Notes: generated from the letters alone by a model not told the origin. DNA of 64,000 nucleotides from CAZPKH01 sp964407165 (GCA_964407165.1 CAYOUJ010000003.1:1-64000), one strand, 5' to 3'; shown: positions 1 to 9,700, counted from the first letter of the stretch. A program made the numbers and translations.

Positions 1-323
1 CCATATTTGAGGGCTACGCCCTCATTATCGCTTACAATTTATAAGTGATTGCTTTTAGAAATTTTGTTTTGCAACATCCCCACTGATGATTGGTTCTTAA
101 ATCATTAGCGCGCCCCCTTGGGGCGCATAAATATATTACCTATCATAAAACCCCGGACAAGCGCAGCGCAGCCCGGGGTTATCATCAAAATGCTCCGTTG
201 GAGCATTCACGTACAAAATTCATATTCGCTGAATAGGCTGCGCGGGCGGATGCCTGCGCAGCCTTTATAGGGGAGAAGGTGGTTTGCCGGAGGGCACCTG
301 CCTTCATGATGGAACTTGTCGGT
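1..323. repeat. Intergenic hairpin-module region downstream of tonB (half copy of a composite palindrome)
   Basis: No gene is seen here. The stretch carries a series of short hairpins: GAGGGCTACGCCCTC near 9-23, a GCGCCCC/GGGGCGC hairpin at 110-126, a CCCCGG/CCGGGG hairpin at 151-178, and ATGCTCC-GTT-GGAGCAT at 190-206. The same three modules, in the same order and joined by the same TTATCATCAA linker, recur at 58991-59085, so this is a dispersed repeat. A stem GGCTGCGC/GCGCAGCC at 237-264 lies just past the tonB stop and is a plausible terminator for that operon. Confidence 0.65.
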
Positions 324-1175
324 TTATACGCCCTGGAGCTTGAAGGTGATGGGGAGTGTGTACCACACGTCCACAGCATGGCCGTTCATCTTGCCGGGGG
401 TAAACTTGGGGAGGGACTTGACCACGCGGAGAGCCTCCTTGTCGAGGTCGGGGTCCTTCGAGCGGACTACCATGGCCTTGCCAACGGCGCCGGTCTTGGT
501 GACGACGAACTTGACGACCACGCGGCCCTGGATGTTGTTCTCCTGGGCGACGGCCGGGTAGCGGATGTGCTCGGAGACGTACTTGAGGAGGGCAGCCTCA
601 CCGCCGGGGAAGACGGGCATCTGCTCGACTACGTCGAACACCTTGTCGGGCTCGGGTTTGGGCTCTTCCTTTTTCTCAACTACGACTTCCTCCTTGTGCT
701 CCTTTACGACATTGAGGTCGTCGGTGCCTTTGTCGAAGTCGGTGACGCCGACTGCACGGTTGTCTTCCTTGAGTTCATCCTGGCTCTTGATCTCCTCCTT
801 GACTTCGTTGTCGGCCTTGATGGTGAGCTCGGTGTTCTTGACGGTGTTAAGAACCTCCTCGGGGATGACTTCAGGTTTCTTCTCCTCTACAGCCTGGGGG
901 GTATCATCTTCGGGTTCCTCCATCACGTCGGTGGTCATGGTCACCATCTCCTGCTCGACGTCGTCGACGGGGGCGTTGGCTATGCTGTTGACGATGGCAG
1001 TGACGAGGAAGGTGGCGCCGAAAGCGAGGGCGGCTATGATAACGACTACGAGCATAGCCTTGTTGTGGCGGCCGTCGGAGTTCTTGCGCATGACGTATGC
1101 GCCGTAGTCCTTGTTCTTACCTTCGAAGATAAGGTCGCGCCATTGTTTTGATGAAAGATCTACATCTTTTGCCAT
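324..1175 (-). CDS. tonB: TonB-family energy transducer
   Basis: This 283-aa protein passes proton-motive energy from ExbB/ExbD to TonB-dependent outer-membrane receptors. It has a cytoplasmic N-terminus of about 40 residues, one membrane helix at about 41-62, a long acidic, Glu/Lys/Pro-rich periplasmic spacer, and a C-terminal TonB domain from about residue 190. That domain contains MPVFPGGEAALLKY, RYPAVAQENNIQGRVVV and a final WYTLPITFKL strand. The length and cytoplasmic extension (KQWRDLIFEGKNKDYGAYVMR) are typical of Bacteroidetes TonB proteins. It is the last gene of a four-gene minus-strand operon after exbB and two exbD genes, 48 nt past the preceding stop. Which receptors it serves cannot be read from the window. 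Confidence 0.93.
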   Translation of the reverse strand: MAKDVDLSSKQWRDLIFEGKNKDYGAYVMRKNSDGRHNKAMLVVVIIAALAFGATFLVTAIVNSIANAPVDDVEQEMVTMTTDVMEEPEDDTPQAVEEKKPEVIPEEVLNTVKNTELTIKADNEVKEEIKSQDELKEDNRAVGVTDFDKGTDDLNVVKEHKEEVVVEKKEEPKPEPDKVFDVVEQMPVFPGGEAALLKYVSEHIRYPAVAQENNIQGRVVVKFVVTKTGAVGKAMVVRSKDPDLDKEALRVVKSLPKFTPGKMNGHAVDVWYTLPITFKLQGV

Positions 1176-1223
1176 ATTGCTTTGTAAGTTTTTTAGCGGT
1201 TAATATATCTCAATCATCATTTA

Positions 1224-1973
1224 TCACTTTCGGGGGTGCTTGGCAATGTAGTCCATTATCAGCACGGAGTCAACGTTGTTGATGGTGTTGATCTGATAAC
1301 GGTTGATGCCGTTGATACCCATTTCGTCGAGGGCGCTGATGACGCTCTCCCAGGATGCGTTGGGGCCGGCCTTGATGATGACCACGGGGCGAGTCTTGGT
1401 AGAGTCGCTCATGGCCTCCTTGCGCTTTGCCTGGTAGATTGAGTCATTAGCTTCTTTGTTGCTCGAGAACTCCTTGTTGCGCCACTTGACCTTGAGCTCG
1501 TCGATCTGGGCGATGACGTCTTTGTTGCGGTCGTGGAGCACCTTGCGGATACCGCGCTGCACGCCCTCCTCGTTGCCGAGGAAGTATTCGACCTGCAGGT
1601 TGGAGTCGTCGAGGAGGCCGTCATGGTCTGCATCGTTGATTTGGGGCTGGCCAAAGTAGTAGTAAACGATGTTCATGGGGCGGCCTTCGTCGTCATGCTT
1701 GACGGAGCCGTCGGCGTTGCGTTCGGTGTCAAGGATGATGGTGATTGCCTCTGATTCTTTAGCTTCGCTTTTCTGAGAGTCTTCGACCTGCTCGTTGGAG
1801 GGGAGAGCGATGGAGAGGGTCTGCGACTTGATCATAGTGGTACAGAGCATAAAGAACGTGATCAGAAGCATGTTCATGTCGACCATGGGGGTGAAGTCCA
1901 CATGGATAGACATCTTCTTCTGGGCGCCTTTTTTCTTCTTGCCGCCTTTGTCTGATTGTTCTATCTGTGCCAT
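1224..1973 (-). CDS. exbD: ExbD/TolR-family biopolymer transport protein (second copy)
   Basis: This 249-aa inner-membrane protein is the proton-channel partner of ExbB. A Lys-rich cytoplasmic N-terminus leads into a single membrane helix, FTPMVDMNMLLITFFML at about residues 28-44; its Asp matches the protonatable residue of ExbD/TolR. The rest is periplasmic and longer than the roughly 140 aa of E. coli ExbD, as is usual in Bacteroidetes. It contains an Asp-rich stretch (NDADHDGLLDD) and ends in a typical ExbD fold (RPVVIIKAGPNASWESVISALDEM). It starts 2 nt after the upstream exbD stop, so translation is probably coupled. Confidence 0.9.
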   Translation of the reverse strand: MAQIEQSDKGGKKKKGAQKKMSIHVDFTPMVDMNMLLITFFMLCTTMIKSQTLSIALPSNEQVEDSQKSEAKESEAITIILDTERNADGSVKHDDEGRPMNIVYYYFGQPQINDADHDGLLDDSNLQVEYFLGNEEGVQRGIRKVLHDRNKDVIAQIDELKVKWRNKEFSSNKEANDSIYQAKRKEAMSDSTKTRPVVIIKAGPNASWESVISALDEMGINGINRYQINTINNVDSVLIMDYIAKHPRK

Positions 1974-1975
1974 AA

Positions 1976-2695
1976 TTAGTCGTTCTCAGTTTTAAGTGCT
2001 GTCATCAGGGTGAACTTGTTCATCTTGATGGTCTGGAGGTTGTCGAGCACGGTGTGCACCTTGTCATACGAGGTGTCTTTGTCGGCCTTGACAGCGATAC
2101 CATCGCCATTGCGCATGGTGTTGTACAGGTTTTCGTTGCCTGCATCGCGTATCGACTCAATCCAGATCTGGAATTCGTTGGGGGTCTCTCGGTTCTTGTT
2201 GTCGTTGACCGGTATGCCCACATCGGCGCGGCTCATGTCAGAGATAATCTTGTCTTGCTCGGTGGTTGAGAGCGAGAGGAATGTGGGGAGTGCGGTGAAA
2301 GGCACGCCGAACATGTTTATCTTTGAGAAGGCCTCTATCTGCGACGGAGTTAACTGAACTTGCTGCTTGGGGTGGAGCTGGTTCCAGCGGCCGACAGCCT
2401 TTTGGAGGGCAGCCATGCGGAGGGGCTCCGAGCCCCATTCTTCCGGGTTGTTGGTCAGGTCGGCCTCACCGGCGATTGAGATGAACACTTTCCCCTCGGG
2501 GCTGACGAGCACCTGACAGAGGTTGGAGGTGGGCACCTTTTCCTCTGACACTGACGACGGGGTCAGCACGGTGACGGGCTCCTTCTGGAGGAAGGTAGAA
2601 GTCAACATGAAGAAAGTAAGCAAAAGAACAGTCACGTCACTCATCGCCGTCATGTCGATGAGGGTACTCTTTCTTTTAATTTTTACTTTTCCCAT
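1976..2695 (-). CDS. exbD: ExbD/TolR-family biopolymer transport protein (first copy)
   Basis: This 239-aa protein has a short N-terminus (KVKIKRKSTLIDMTAMSD) and one membrane helix, SDVTVLLLTFFMLTSTF, whose leading Asp is the expected proton-carrying residue. A periplasmic domain of about 190 residues follows and ends in a conserved AVKADKDTSYDKVHTVLDNL segment. Two consecutive, clearly different exbD genes after exbB is the common Bacteroidetes arrangement; they probably form a hetero-oligomeric ExbD assembly. It lies 69 nt downstream of exbB and 2 nt upstream of the second exbD. Confidence 0.9.
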   Translation of the reverse strand: MGKVKIKRKSTLIDMTAMSDVTVLLLTFFMLTSTFLQKEPVTVLTPSSVSEEKVPTSNLCQVLVSPEGKVFISIAGEADLTNNPEEWGSEPLRMAALQKAVGRWNQLHPKQQVQLTPSQIEAFSKINMFGVPFTALPTFLSLSTTEQDKIISDMSRADVGIPVNDNKNRETPNEFQIWIESIRDAGNENLYNTMRNGDGIAVKADKDTSYDKVHTVLDNLQTIKMNKFTLMTALKTEND

Positions 2696-2764
2696 ATTAC
2701 TTTAAAATAATTGGAGTTTATTAATGGTGGTTAAGCTCTGTTATATTTTAGAAGTAACAGGGGA

Positions 2765-3619
2765 TTAGTGGGTAGCGGTGAAGGTCTGGACAATCGAGTA
2801 GCCGATCTCGTCGATGGCGTAGGTGAGGTTGTCGATCTTGTTGGTGTAGAAGTTGTAGGAGATGACGGCGAATGCACCGGTGGCGATACCGAAGGCGGTG
2901 TTGACAAGAGCCTCGGAGATACCGGTGGAGAGTTCGGTGGAGTCAGGGGCGCCGGAAGCGGACAGGGCCTGGAATGACTTGATCATACCGAGCACGGTAC
3001 CGAGAAGACCGACGAGGGTGCCGAGGGTGGTCATGGTGGCCACGATGGGGAGGTTCTGCTGCAGGGCGGGCATCTCGAGGGCGGTGGCCTCCTCGACGGC
3101 CTTCTGCAGGGTGGCGACCTTCTGCTCCTTGGTGAGCTCTACGTTGGCGTCCATCTTCTTATACTCGATAAGAGCGGCCTTAACTACGGAAGCCACGCTG
3201 CCCTTCTGGCTGTCGCAAGCCTTCATGGCGGCGTCGATGTCGTTCTTGACGAGGTTGGCCTTGACGGTGGCGACGAACTTGGTGATGTTGCCCTTGCCCT
3301 TGGCGGAGGAGAGGGCGATCCAGCGCTCTACAGAGAGGACGATGACGGTGAGGAACAGGGTCTGGAGGATAGGAACGATGAAACCGCCCTTGTAGATGGT
3401 GCCGAGGAGGTTCTTGGGATGGCCCTCCTCGAAGTTGCTAGCGTCACCGAGGACGAAGATGAAGAAGCAGATGGCGACAACGAAGCAGGCGATGATCACC
3501 AGGAAGGCGTTCTTGATGCCGCGAACGTTGGTTTTGGACTGAGCCTTGGGTTGTGCGGGACGAGCTGCAGGCTTGGGTGCAGCTGCGGGCTTGGTAGGAG
3601 TGGGCTTGGTAGCTTCCAT
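2765..3619 (-). CDS. exbB: MotA/TolQ/ExbB proton-channel family protein
   Basis: This 284-aa protein is the ExbB-type scaffold of the TonB motor. The N-terminus is rich in Ala, Pro and Lys. Membrane helices lie at about 37-57 (AFLVIIACFVVAICFFIFV), 78-98, 193-215 (TMTTLGTLVGLLGTVLGM) and 232-252 (LVNTAFGIATGAFAVISYNF). The last two carry the Thr/Gly-rich signature of the family that lines the proton path. It is the first gene of the minus-strand exbB-exbD-exbD-tonB operon. A -7-like TAAATTTG lies on the minus strand at 3782-3789, which would give a leader of about 155 nt. Confidence 0.93.
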   Translation of the reverse strand: MEATKPTPTKPAAAPKPAARPAQPKAQSKTNVRGIKNAFLVIIACFVVAICFFIFVLGDASNFEEGHPKNLLGTIYKGGFIVPILQTLFLTVIVLSVERWIALSSAKGKGNITKFVATVKANLVKNDIDAAMKACDSQKGSVASVVKAALIEYKKMDANVELTKEQKVATLQKAVEEATALEMPALQQNLPIVATMTTLGTLVGLLGTVLGMIKSFQALSASGAPDSTELSTGISEALVNTAFGIATGAFAVISYNFYTNKIDNLTYAIDEIGYSIVQTFTATH

Positions 3620-3983
3620 AATTTGTAATTACTTGTAGAATTAAGTTAGTAAATTATTGGTTTTTAATTTTGTACTGCAAGAATTGGGTACGGGGCATCG
3701 TTGCAATGCCTACAATAATAAACTCATCATGGCATCGATTTATTGCACCGTGAACGCTTCTTATGGTATTTTTAACGATTGCAAATTTAAAGCAAAGTTT
3801 TCAATGGGCAAAACGTTTTTGGTGATTTTTTCACCCCCGGGCTTAAAAATTTTATTAACACCCCGAAAATTTTGGCAAGTGTAGATAACTTTTCATGGTT
3901 TCTTATAGGTTAGTTAATATAATAGATGTATCTTTGTAACGGATTTCTGACACTTCTATATCTCGAAAGGAATTTTAACAACT
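3620..3983. promoter_or_regulatory. Divergent intergenic region between exbB (minus) and the L,D-transpeptidase gene (plus)
   Basis: This AT-rich stretch of 364 nt has no convincing ORF. On the plus strand it holds TATCTTTG at 3929-3936, a good Bacteroidetes -7 element about 48 nt before the L,D-transpeptidase ATG. On the minus strand TAAATTTG (3789-3782) could serve exbB. No strong hairpin was seen. Confidence 0.55.
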
Positions 3984-4997
3984 ATGACCCTCCATCCCTC
4001 GGGCACCGTCATGCTCAGCGCGGCTGCCGCACTCTTGATCACCCTTTCTGCGGGCTGCGCCGGCAGCTCCAGGGAGCAGGCGCCGGTGGTAACCACCACG
4101 CCTGCAGACACCCTGACCGACTACGAAGACCCGCAGATCGACGAATCCACTTTAATAAAGGACACCGTACCCGCCGAGATCGGCGGGATACCACCCCGCC
4201 GCTTCCGCACCAAGGCGCAGGCACTGGAGTTTATGCAGGAGTCGGGGCACTGGGATGAATATCAGCAGGGCATCATCCCGCGCATGCTCGACGATAACTT
4301 TGCCTACGCCGACCGCCTGCTCAACAGTCGCCACGACTATTTCATCGTGGCCGACAAGCAGTCGATGCACGTGGTGCTCTTCGACAAGTACGGCCGCCAG
4401 GTCAAGAGCTACCCGATGGCTTGCGCGCGCAATTTCGGCACGAAGCACAAGCGCAGTGACTGCCGCACCCCCGAGGGGTTCTTCTATGCCCAGGGGGTCT
4501 ATGACTCGACCGACTGGCTGTACACTGACGACAACGGATACACCTCCCCTACCCGCGGCGTCTACGGTCCGCGTTTCATACGCGTTCGCGCCGATGTTAC
4601 GGCCTCCATCGGCATCCACGGCACCGGCTCCCCCGGCTCGCTTGGCAAGCGCGTAAGCCACGGCTGCATGCGCGTGAGCAACGAGTCGATAATGGACCTT
4701 ATAAAGTATGTGCACATCGGCACGCCCATCATCGTAAACCCCAGCGACCGCGACATAGCCGTGAACACCTCCGAGGGATATTATATCGACCAGATTTACA
4801 CGGGCGTGGCACCTAACGTGGCCGCTCGCGACATCAGCGGCGAGCTGCCCGACGGCTACCCCGGCAAGCCGGAGGCGCGGCCCGACACCCTCCCCGAAGT
4901 GAAGCCCGACAGCACCAAGGTCGAGGAACCGGAGACTCCCGCCGAGCCGGAGACTCCCGAGACACCCGCCGAGCCCGACACCCTCAAGCACCAATAA
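3984..4997 (+). CDS. L,D-transpeptidase (YkuD family), predicted lipoprotein
   Basis: This 337-aa protein is predicted to cross-link or tether peptidoglycan stems through L,D-transpeptidation in the periplasm. An N-terminal signal ends in a lipobox (TLSAGCAGSS; lipidated Cys at about 25). The catalytic YkuD signature is plain: IGIHGTGSPGSLGKRVSHGC followed by MRVSN, with the nucleophile Cys near residue 226 and the His of SHGC two before it. Upstream is the usual core with YFIVADKQSMHVVLFDKYGRQ. The C-terminus is a Pro/Glu/Thr-rich tail with EPETP-type repeats, probably an unstructured spacer. A TATCTTTG promoter lies at 3929-3936, and the next gene starts 60 nt after the stop. Confidence 0.9.
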   Translation: MTLHPSGTVMLSAAAALLITLSAGCAGSSREQAPVVTTTPADTLTDYEDPQIDESTLIKDTVPAEIGGIPPRRFRTKAQALEFMQESGHWDEYQQGIIPRMLDDNFAYADRLLNSRHDYFIVADKQSMHVVLFDKYGRQVKSYPMACARNFGTKHKRSDCRTPEGFFYAQGVYDSTDWLYTDDNGYTSPTRGVYGPRFIRVRADVTASIGIHGTGSPGSLGKRVSHGCMRVSNESIMDLIKYVHIGTPIIVNPSDRDIAVNTSEGYYIDQIYTGVAPNVAARDISGELPDGYPGKPEARPDTLPEVKPDSTKVEEPETPAEPETPETPAEPDTLKHQ

Positions 4998-5057
4998 CTT
5001 CGGCCGTTAACCCACCGATAACCGTTCGGGACCGGCAATGGCCCCGCCGTCAGCTCC

Positions 5058-6104
5058 ATGACCAACGCCCGCAGCAAGCTAACCTGGCAGATAGCCATAC
5101 CGATAGTGCTCGGCGTGGCCGTGGTGGTGTGGCTGTTTCATGACGAGTTTGCCTCGGCGGAGCTGCACACCATCCGCTTCACCACCCGCGCCGTGCTGTT
5201 CATCTGCCTGGCCTGGGTGGCCATGGCGGGGCGCGACTTCGGGCTCACGTGGCGCTTCCGCGAGATTACCGACCATCACCTGACGTGGCGCAAGGCGTTG
5301 AAAGTGAACATGCTCTGCGAGTTTACCTCGGCGGTGACGCCGACGTCGGCGGGAGGCAGCGCGCTCGGCCTCATCTACATGCACCGCGAGGGAGTGGAGT
5401 GGGGCCGCAGCGCTACGCTCATGCTGACGATACTCTTTCTCGACGAGCTTTATTTCACCTTGGCGTGCCCCGTGATACTGCTGCTGGTGCCATACGACGA
5501 CCTGTTTGCCTTCGGTGGCGCCGACCACGCCTTTATCGAAGGGCTGCGGGCGATGTTCTGGATAGTCTATGGTGCGCTGGTGGCGTGGACGTGCGTGCTA
5601 TTCACCGGCATTTTCGTCCGCCCGCAGGCGGTACGGGGGTTGCTCAACGGCCTCTTTCGCTGGCGCCTGTTGCGGCGGTGGCAGAAGCCGATAGCGGAGC
5701 TGTCAGACAATATCGTGGCCACCAGCGCGTGGCTGCGCGGGCGCCGGATGACGTGGTGGCTGCGGGTGTTCGGGGCCACGGCGCTGTCGTGGTGCTCGCG
5801 GTTCATGGTCATCAACATGCTTTTCCTGGGGTTCGTGCCGGGGGCACCGCAGATGGTGATTTTCGGGCGCCAGTTCATAGTTTGGGTGGTGCTGATGATC
5901 AGCCCGACGCCCGGAGGCAGCGGCATCAGCGAGTGGATCTTCAAGAACTATTACGGCGACTTGATACCGACGGGTGCGCTGGTGATGGCGTTGGCCATCT
6001 TCTGGCGCGTCATCAGCTACTATGTCTACCTGATAGTCGGCGCCTTTCTGGTGCCCCGCTGGATTTCCGACGGCCTCCTCTCCCGCCGCTCCCGCAGGAA
6101 TTGA
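5058..6104 (+). CDS. Lysylphosphatidylglycerol synthase transmembrane-like (UPF0104) family membrane protein
   Basis: This 348-aa protein is very hydrophobic, with about eight predicted membrane segments. It has the family hallmark SPTPGGSGISEWIF near residue 280 and a matching TSAVTPTSAGGSALG segment near residue 93. These are features of the PF03706 group, which includes the flippase half of MprF and other probable lipid flippases. No lysyltransferase domain is present, so lipid translocation rather than lipid aminoacylation is the reasonable inference; the substrate is unknown. It follows the L,D-transpeptidase in the same direction. A bidirectional hairpin at 6107-6152 separates it from the convergent PepSY-like gene. 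Confidence 0.8.
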   Translation: MTNARSKLTWQIAIPIVLGVAVVVWLFHDEFASAELHTIRFTTRAVLFICLAWVAMAGRDFGLTWRFREITDHHLTWRKALKVNMLCEFTSAVTPTSAGGSALGLIYMHREGVEWGRSATLMLTILFLDELYFTLACPVILLLVPYDDLFAFGGADHAFIEGLRAMFWIVYGALVAWTCVLFTGIFVRPQAVRGLLNGLFRWRLLRRWQKPIAELSDNIVATSAWLRGRRMTWWLRVFGATALSWCSRFMVINMLFLGFVPGAPQMVIFGRQFIVWVVLMISPTPGGSGISEWIFKNYYGDLIPTGALVMALAIFWRVISYYVYLIVGAFLVPRWISDGLLSRRSRRN

Positions 6105-6106
6105 AA

Positions 6107-6152
6107 TCGATAACCCATCGATAATCATCGAGGATTATCGATGGGCTATCGA
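6107..6152. terminator. Word-repeat hairpin between convergent genes
   Basis: The two arms (6107-6129 and 6130-6152) are both built from ATCGAT-type words and pair with about two mismatches. The hairpin starts 3 nt after the upstream plus-strand stop and ends 21 nt before the stop of the minus-strand gene, the position expected for a bidirectional terminator. There is no long T-tract, so the terminator role is inferred. Confidence 0.55.
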
Positions 6153-6173
6153 CGGGGTGAAGTTTTGAGGGGG

Positions 6174-6608
6174 TTAGTCGTCGTAGCGGAGGAAGTTGCC
6201 GGCGGAGTCGAAGACGATGTCGATGCCGTCGGTCATCTCAACCTCGATGTTGCCGTTGCGCTTCCACTCTATCTTGGTGATTTTCTGCTTGGGCAGGTAT
6301 TTCTTGGTGTAGTTTTGGATGGGAGTGGGGACGACCTTAGAGGGGACGCCCTTTTTGCCGCAGTCTATCTCGAGGACTTTGCCTTGGCGGTCAAACTCCA
6401 GCTCGGTGCCGTTGTTGAGGATGACGTCGAAGTCGCGGCCGTCCATCTTGACGTGGTTGACGGAGTTTTTGCCGAAGTTTTTCTCGATGAAGGTCTGAGC
6501 GGCGGTTGGGAGGTCGGTGTAGCTTACGCGGCGGTCGCGGGCGTTGGCGGCGACGACGGCGATGAGGGCGATGAGGGCGATGAGGGCGATTGTCAGAATT
6601 CGTTTCAT
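6174..6608 (-). CDS. Secreted PepSY-like (DUF2874-type) protein
   Basis: This 144-aa protein has a signal peptide with an unusually regular hydrophobic core (ILTIALIALIALIAVVAA), followed by two related units of about 55-60 residues. The first runs through LPTAAQTFIEKNFGKNSV and ILNNGTELEFDRQGKVLEIDC; the second through VPTPIQNYTKKYLPKQKI and EMTDGIDIVFDSAGNFLRYDD. That duplicated layout is typical of periplasmic PepSY-like proteins of Bacteroidetes, whose role is uncertain (inhibitory or binding functions have been proposed for PepSY domains). The signal peptide is encoded partly by a 9-bp tandem repeat at 6561-6588. Confidence 0.75.
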   Translation of the reverse strand: MKRILTIALIALIALIAVVAANARDRRVSYTDLPTAAQTFIEKNFGKNSVNHVKMDGRDFDVILNNGTELEFDRQGKVLEIDCGKKGVPSKVVPTPIQNYTKKYLPKQKITKIEWKRNGNIEVEMTDGIDIVFDSAGNFLRYDD

Positions 6609-6664
6609 AGTCTTGTTGCGTTTTATTTGATGAACGCAAAGTTACGGAAAAAAGTTTAAACATC

Positions 6665-6735
6665 GAAAGCAAATCGATGACAAATCGATAATCATCGATG
6701 ATTATCGATGATTATCGGTTATTATCGATGCAAAT
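6665..6735. repeat. ATCGAT-word repeat spacer
   Basis: The sequence is made of variants of ATCGATAATCATCGATGATT, giving several alternative self-complementary foldings. It lies between the alpha-amylase 3' end and the PepSY-like gene start on the minus strand. Confidence 0.6.
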
Positions 6736-6738
6736 AAG

Positions 6739-6767
6739 AGGCTGCACCCCGGGGTGGGATGCAGCCT
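6739..6767 (-). terminator. Probable terminator of the alpha-amylase gene
   Basis: The stem AGGCTGCA/TGCAGCCT has an inner CCCC/GGGG pairing and lies 29 nt past the amylase stop on the minus strand. The U-tract on that strand is weak; the T4 run is on the plus side. Confidence 0.5.
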
Positions 6768-6795
6768 TTTGTATATCAGAGTCTGAAGTGTCAGG

Positions 6796-9700
6796 CTAGA
6801 GGACAACCTTCTTGCCACAGATGACGTAGAATCCGTGGGAGAGGGAGGTGACAGCGTTGGAGCCTTCCTGCAGGTCGATGTATCCGGCTACGCGACCTGT
6901 GGCGTCGTAGGCGGCCACGCGGCAAGCGTAGGGAGCGTCGATGTAGAGGGAGCCGGCGAGGACGTAGACGTTGAAGGTAGCGTCAGTGCGGACAACGCCG
7001 ATACCGGTGGCTTGGGTATAGCCATCCTTGTTGTAGATGCCGTAGTTGACGAAGTCAAGGTCAGAGGTCTGCGGGTTGCCGTTGTTGGAGAATATTACGT
7101 AGAGTTTCTCGTGGTCCTGGTCGGCCATGAAGGTGTACTTGTAGTAGCCGGTGGTGGAATCCATGGTCATGGAAGCGCCGGGCCAGCTGCCGCCGGTATA
7201 GTTCTTCTTGCTGTCCCATACCCAGATGCGGACGTTGGAGCCCCAGTTGCTGGAGGAGTCGTCAAACCAGCAGCACTTGAAGGGATCGTCGTCGCCGGTG
7301 CCTCCGCCGCCGCCTTCGCCACCCTTGAGGATGGTGTAGCCGGTGCCGCCGTCATACTGGATGAAGATGTCGGCGGTGATGCCGGTGATGTCGGCGGTCT
7401 GGCTGCCGCTGCCGTTGTTGAGGACGATGCTGAGGCTGGAAACTACGTCGGGGAATGCCTCTGCGTAGTAGGGGGTGCCGTCGACGGTCTGTGTCTCGGT
7501 GACCTGCTTGCCGGGCCAAGCGCCGTTAAACTGGTTGTCGCCCTCCCAGGCGTAGATGTAGGGAGCGGAGGAGGCCTTTACGTAGACGGTGATGACGGCG
7601 TTGGGGTCAACCTTGCGGTAGGTCTCGGTGCCGGTGTATGTGGAGGTGCCGTCGGAGGCGCTCCAGCTGACGGAAACGCTCTGGCCGTAGTCGAGGCCTG
7701 CGCCGATGGTGAACTTGCTGGTCTGTCCGGCGGAGAGGTTGACCTTGGAGCCGCCCTCGACCTGGTACCAGCCGCTGGTGGCGGCGTCGTTGAGCTGTGC
7801 GGTGACCTCGAGGGTCTCGGTCTTGAAGGAGGTGCCGGCGGGGCTGAACTTGACCTGTGCGGCGCCAACGGCGTCGTCGGCGGTGTAGAACTGTGTGCAG
7901 ACGGGGTCGTCGAAGGTGACGGAGCCGCCCTTTGCGACGGAGCTGGTGGTGTACATGAACTTGCCGTCCTCACCTACCTTGCCGCCGGTCCAGCCCTTTA
8001 CGAGGACGCGGAGCTGGCCCTTGTTGGTGGGAGCGGTGACGGTGATGGAGCCGCCCTCGGAGCAGGAGTAGCTCTGGCCGGTGACGAGGTCGACGTAGGT
8101 GCCGGCGGGGCAGTTGCTGAAGGTGGCGCCGCCGTTGACAGCTACGAGGGCGTAGCTGTCGCTCTTGTAAGCGCGCTTGAATGCCCAGCCGCCGTTAGCG
8201 GAGCAGCCGTCGAAGGTGTACTGACCCTTGCGGAGAGCGGGCACGGCTGCGCGGATCATGTTGAGGCGGCGGATGTGCTGGGCGAGGTCGCCGTTGAGGG
8301 TCTGGGCTACGTTGCCGCTGGCGGTGTAAACGCCGAAGTCAGAGGCGCTGACGGAGCCTTCGAGGTAAGCGCCGTAGTATGCGCGGCCGGAATTTTTGAC
8401 GGGGTCGGAGGTGCCGCCGGCGTCAACCTTGCAGCCCTTCTTGAACTCAACCTCGGAGCCGTAGTATACGCAGGGGATGCCGCGGAAGGTGAACATCCAG
8501 GAGAGGTTCTCGGCCCACTGCTCGGTGCCGCCGTTGAAGCGGGTGAGGTCGTTGGGGCCGGGGCAGTAGTCGTGAGAGTCGACGTAGACCACATTGTAGG
8601 TGGCGTCGTTATAGTAGTTGTCCATGCCGAAGAGGCCCTGGATGCTGCTGACGCTGTTGAAGGAGTAGTGGACAGGGAAGTCGATGACGTTGAAGCCGCT
8701 TGACTGTGAGTAGTCAGGCTCGTGCCAGGCGCCGTTTACCATCCAGGCGTTGTTAGACATGGTGATGGAGTTGGACTCGGCGTCGCAGAGGGCCATGTTG
8801 CCGTAGCGGCCGCTGTCGTCACCTTCCTTGATGAAGATGTCGTCCCAGAAGGATGCGTCCCAGTTCCAGGCGGAGGTAGTGGCCGTGGGGCTCTTCCAGG
8901 TGTAGAAGAAGGGGCTCAGCTCGTTGCTGCCGCGGTATACGACGCTGCCCTGGAAGCGGGCGCAGCACTCGCCGAACATGATGTAGGCCTTGCCGTCGAC
9001 GCGCTTGTCGGCATACTGCTCGAAGAGGGCCTTAAACTGGGGGATGAAGGCGGCGTTGAAGGAGGCGCGGGGGATGTGGCCGGTGGTGTCGATACGGAAG
9101 CCGTCGACGCCCATGGCGATGAACTTGCCGTAGCACTCGACGAGGTAGTTGGTGACGGCGGGGTTCTCGGTGTTGAGGTCTACGCAGTCGCCGGCGATCT
9201 GGCCGTACCAGCGGGTCTTCTCGTCCCAGTTCCAGCCGGTGCCGACGTGGTGCCAGTAGTTGTGGTTGTCTTTGTTGGTGCCGTCAGAGTTTTTGAGGTA
9301 GGGGAAGCGAGCGTTATACTGCGCGGTGCCACCCAGGTCGTTGTAGTTGCTGGGGAGCTTGTCGTAGTTGGGGATGATGGATGCGCTGACGCTTGCCTGG
9401 TCTTTGATGTTCTGGCTGCGGGTGAAGAGCTGCTGGAGGTTGGCCTCGCCGAAGTTGCCGGTGTGGTTGAGGACGATGTCGAGGATGATCTTCATGCCGC
9501 GGGCGTGGGCGGCGTCGATGAGGTCCTGGAACTTGACGTCCTTGGAGGCGCCCCAGGAGGTGCGGCTCTCGTAGCGGAGGTCGACGGAGGAGAAGTCCAT
9601 GGCGTGGTAGCCGTGGAAGTCTGTTCCGGAGCAGTTTTGCACGATGGGGGTGATCCATACGGCGGTGAATCCGAGAGCCTTGATGTAGTCAAGCTTCTCG

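Noticed and set aside
1224..2695. Duplicate exbD genes as a recent duplication
   Set aside because: The two proteins differ widely in sequence and the two-exbD operon layout is standard in the phylum.
3660..3884. 75-codon frame in the exbB/L,D-transpeptidase spacer
   Set aside because: No ribosome-binding context, no motif, atypical AT-rich codons; it overlaps predicted promoter sequence.
6835..8703. Long plus-strand frame opposite the alpha-amylase gene
   Set aside because: It is a shadow of the amylase codons; the translation is almost only Val, Gly, Ala and Asp with no recognisable domain.
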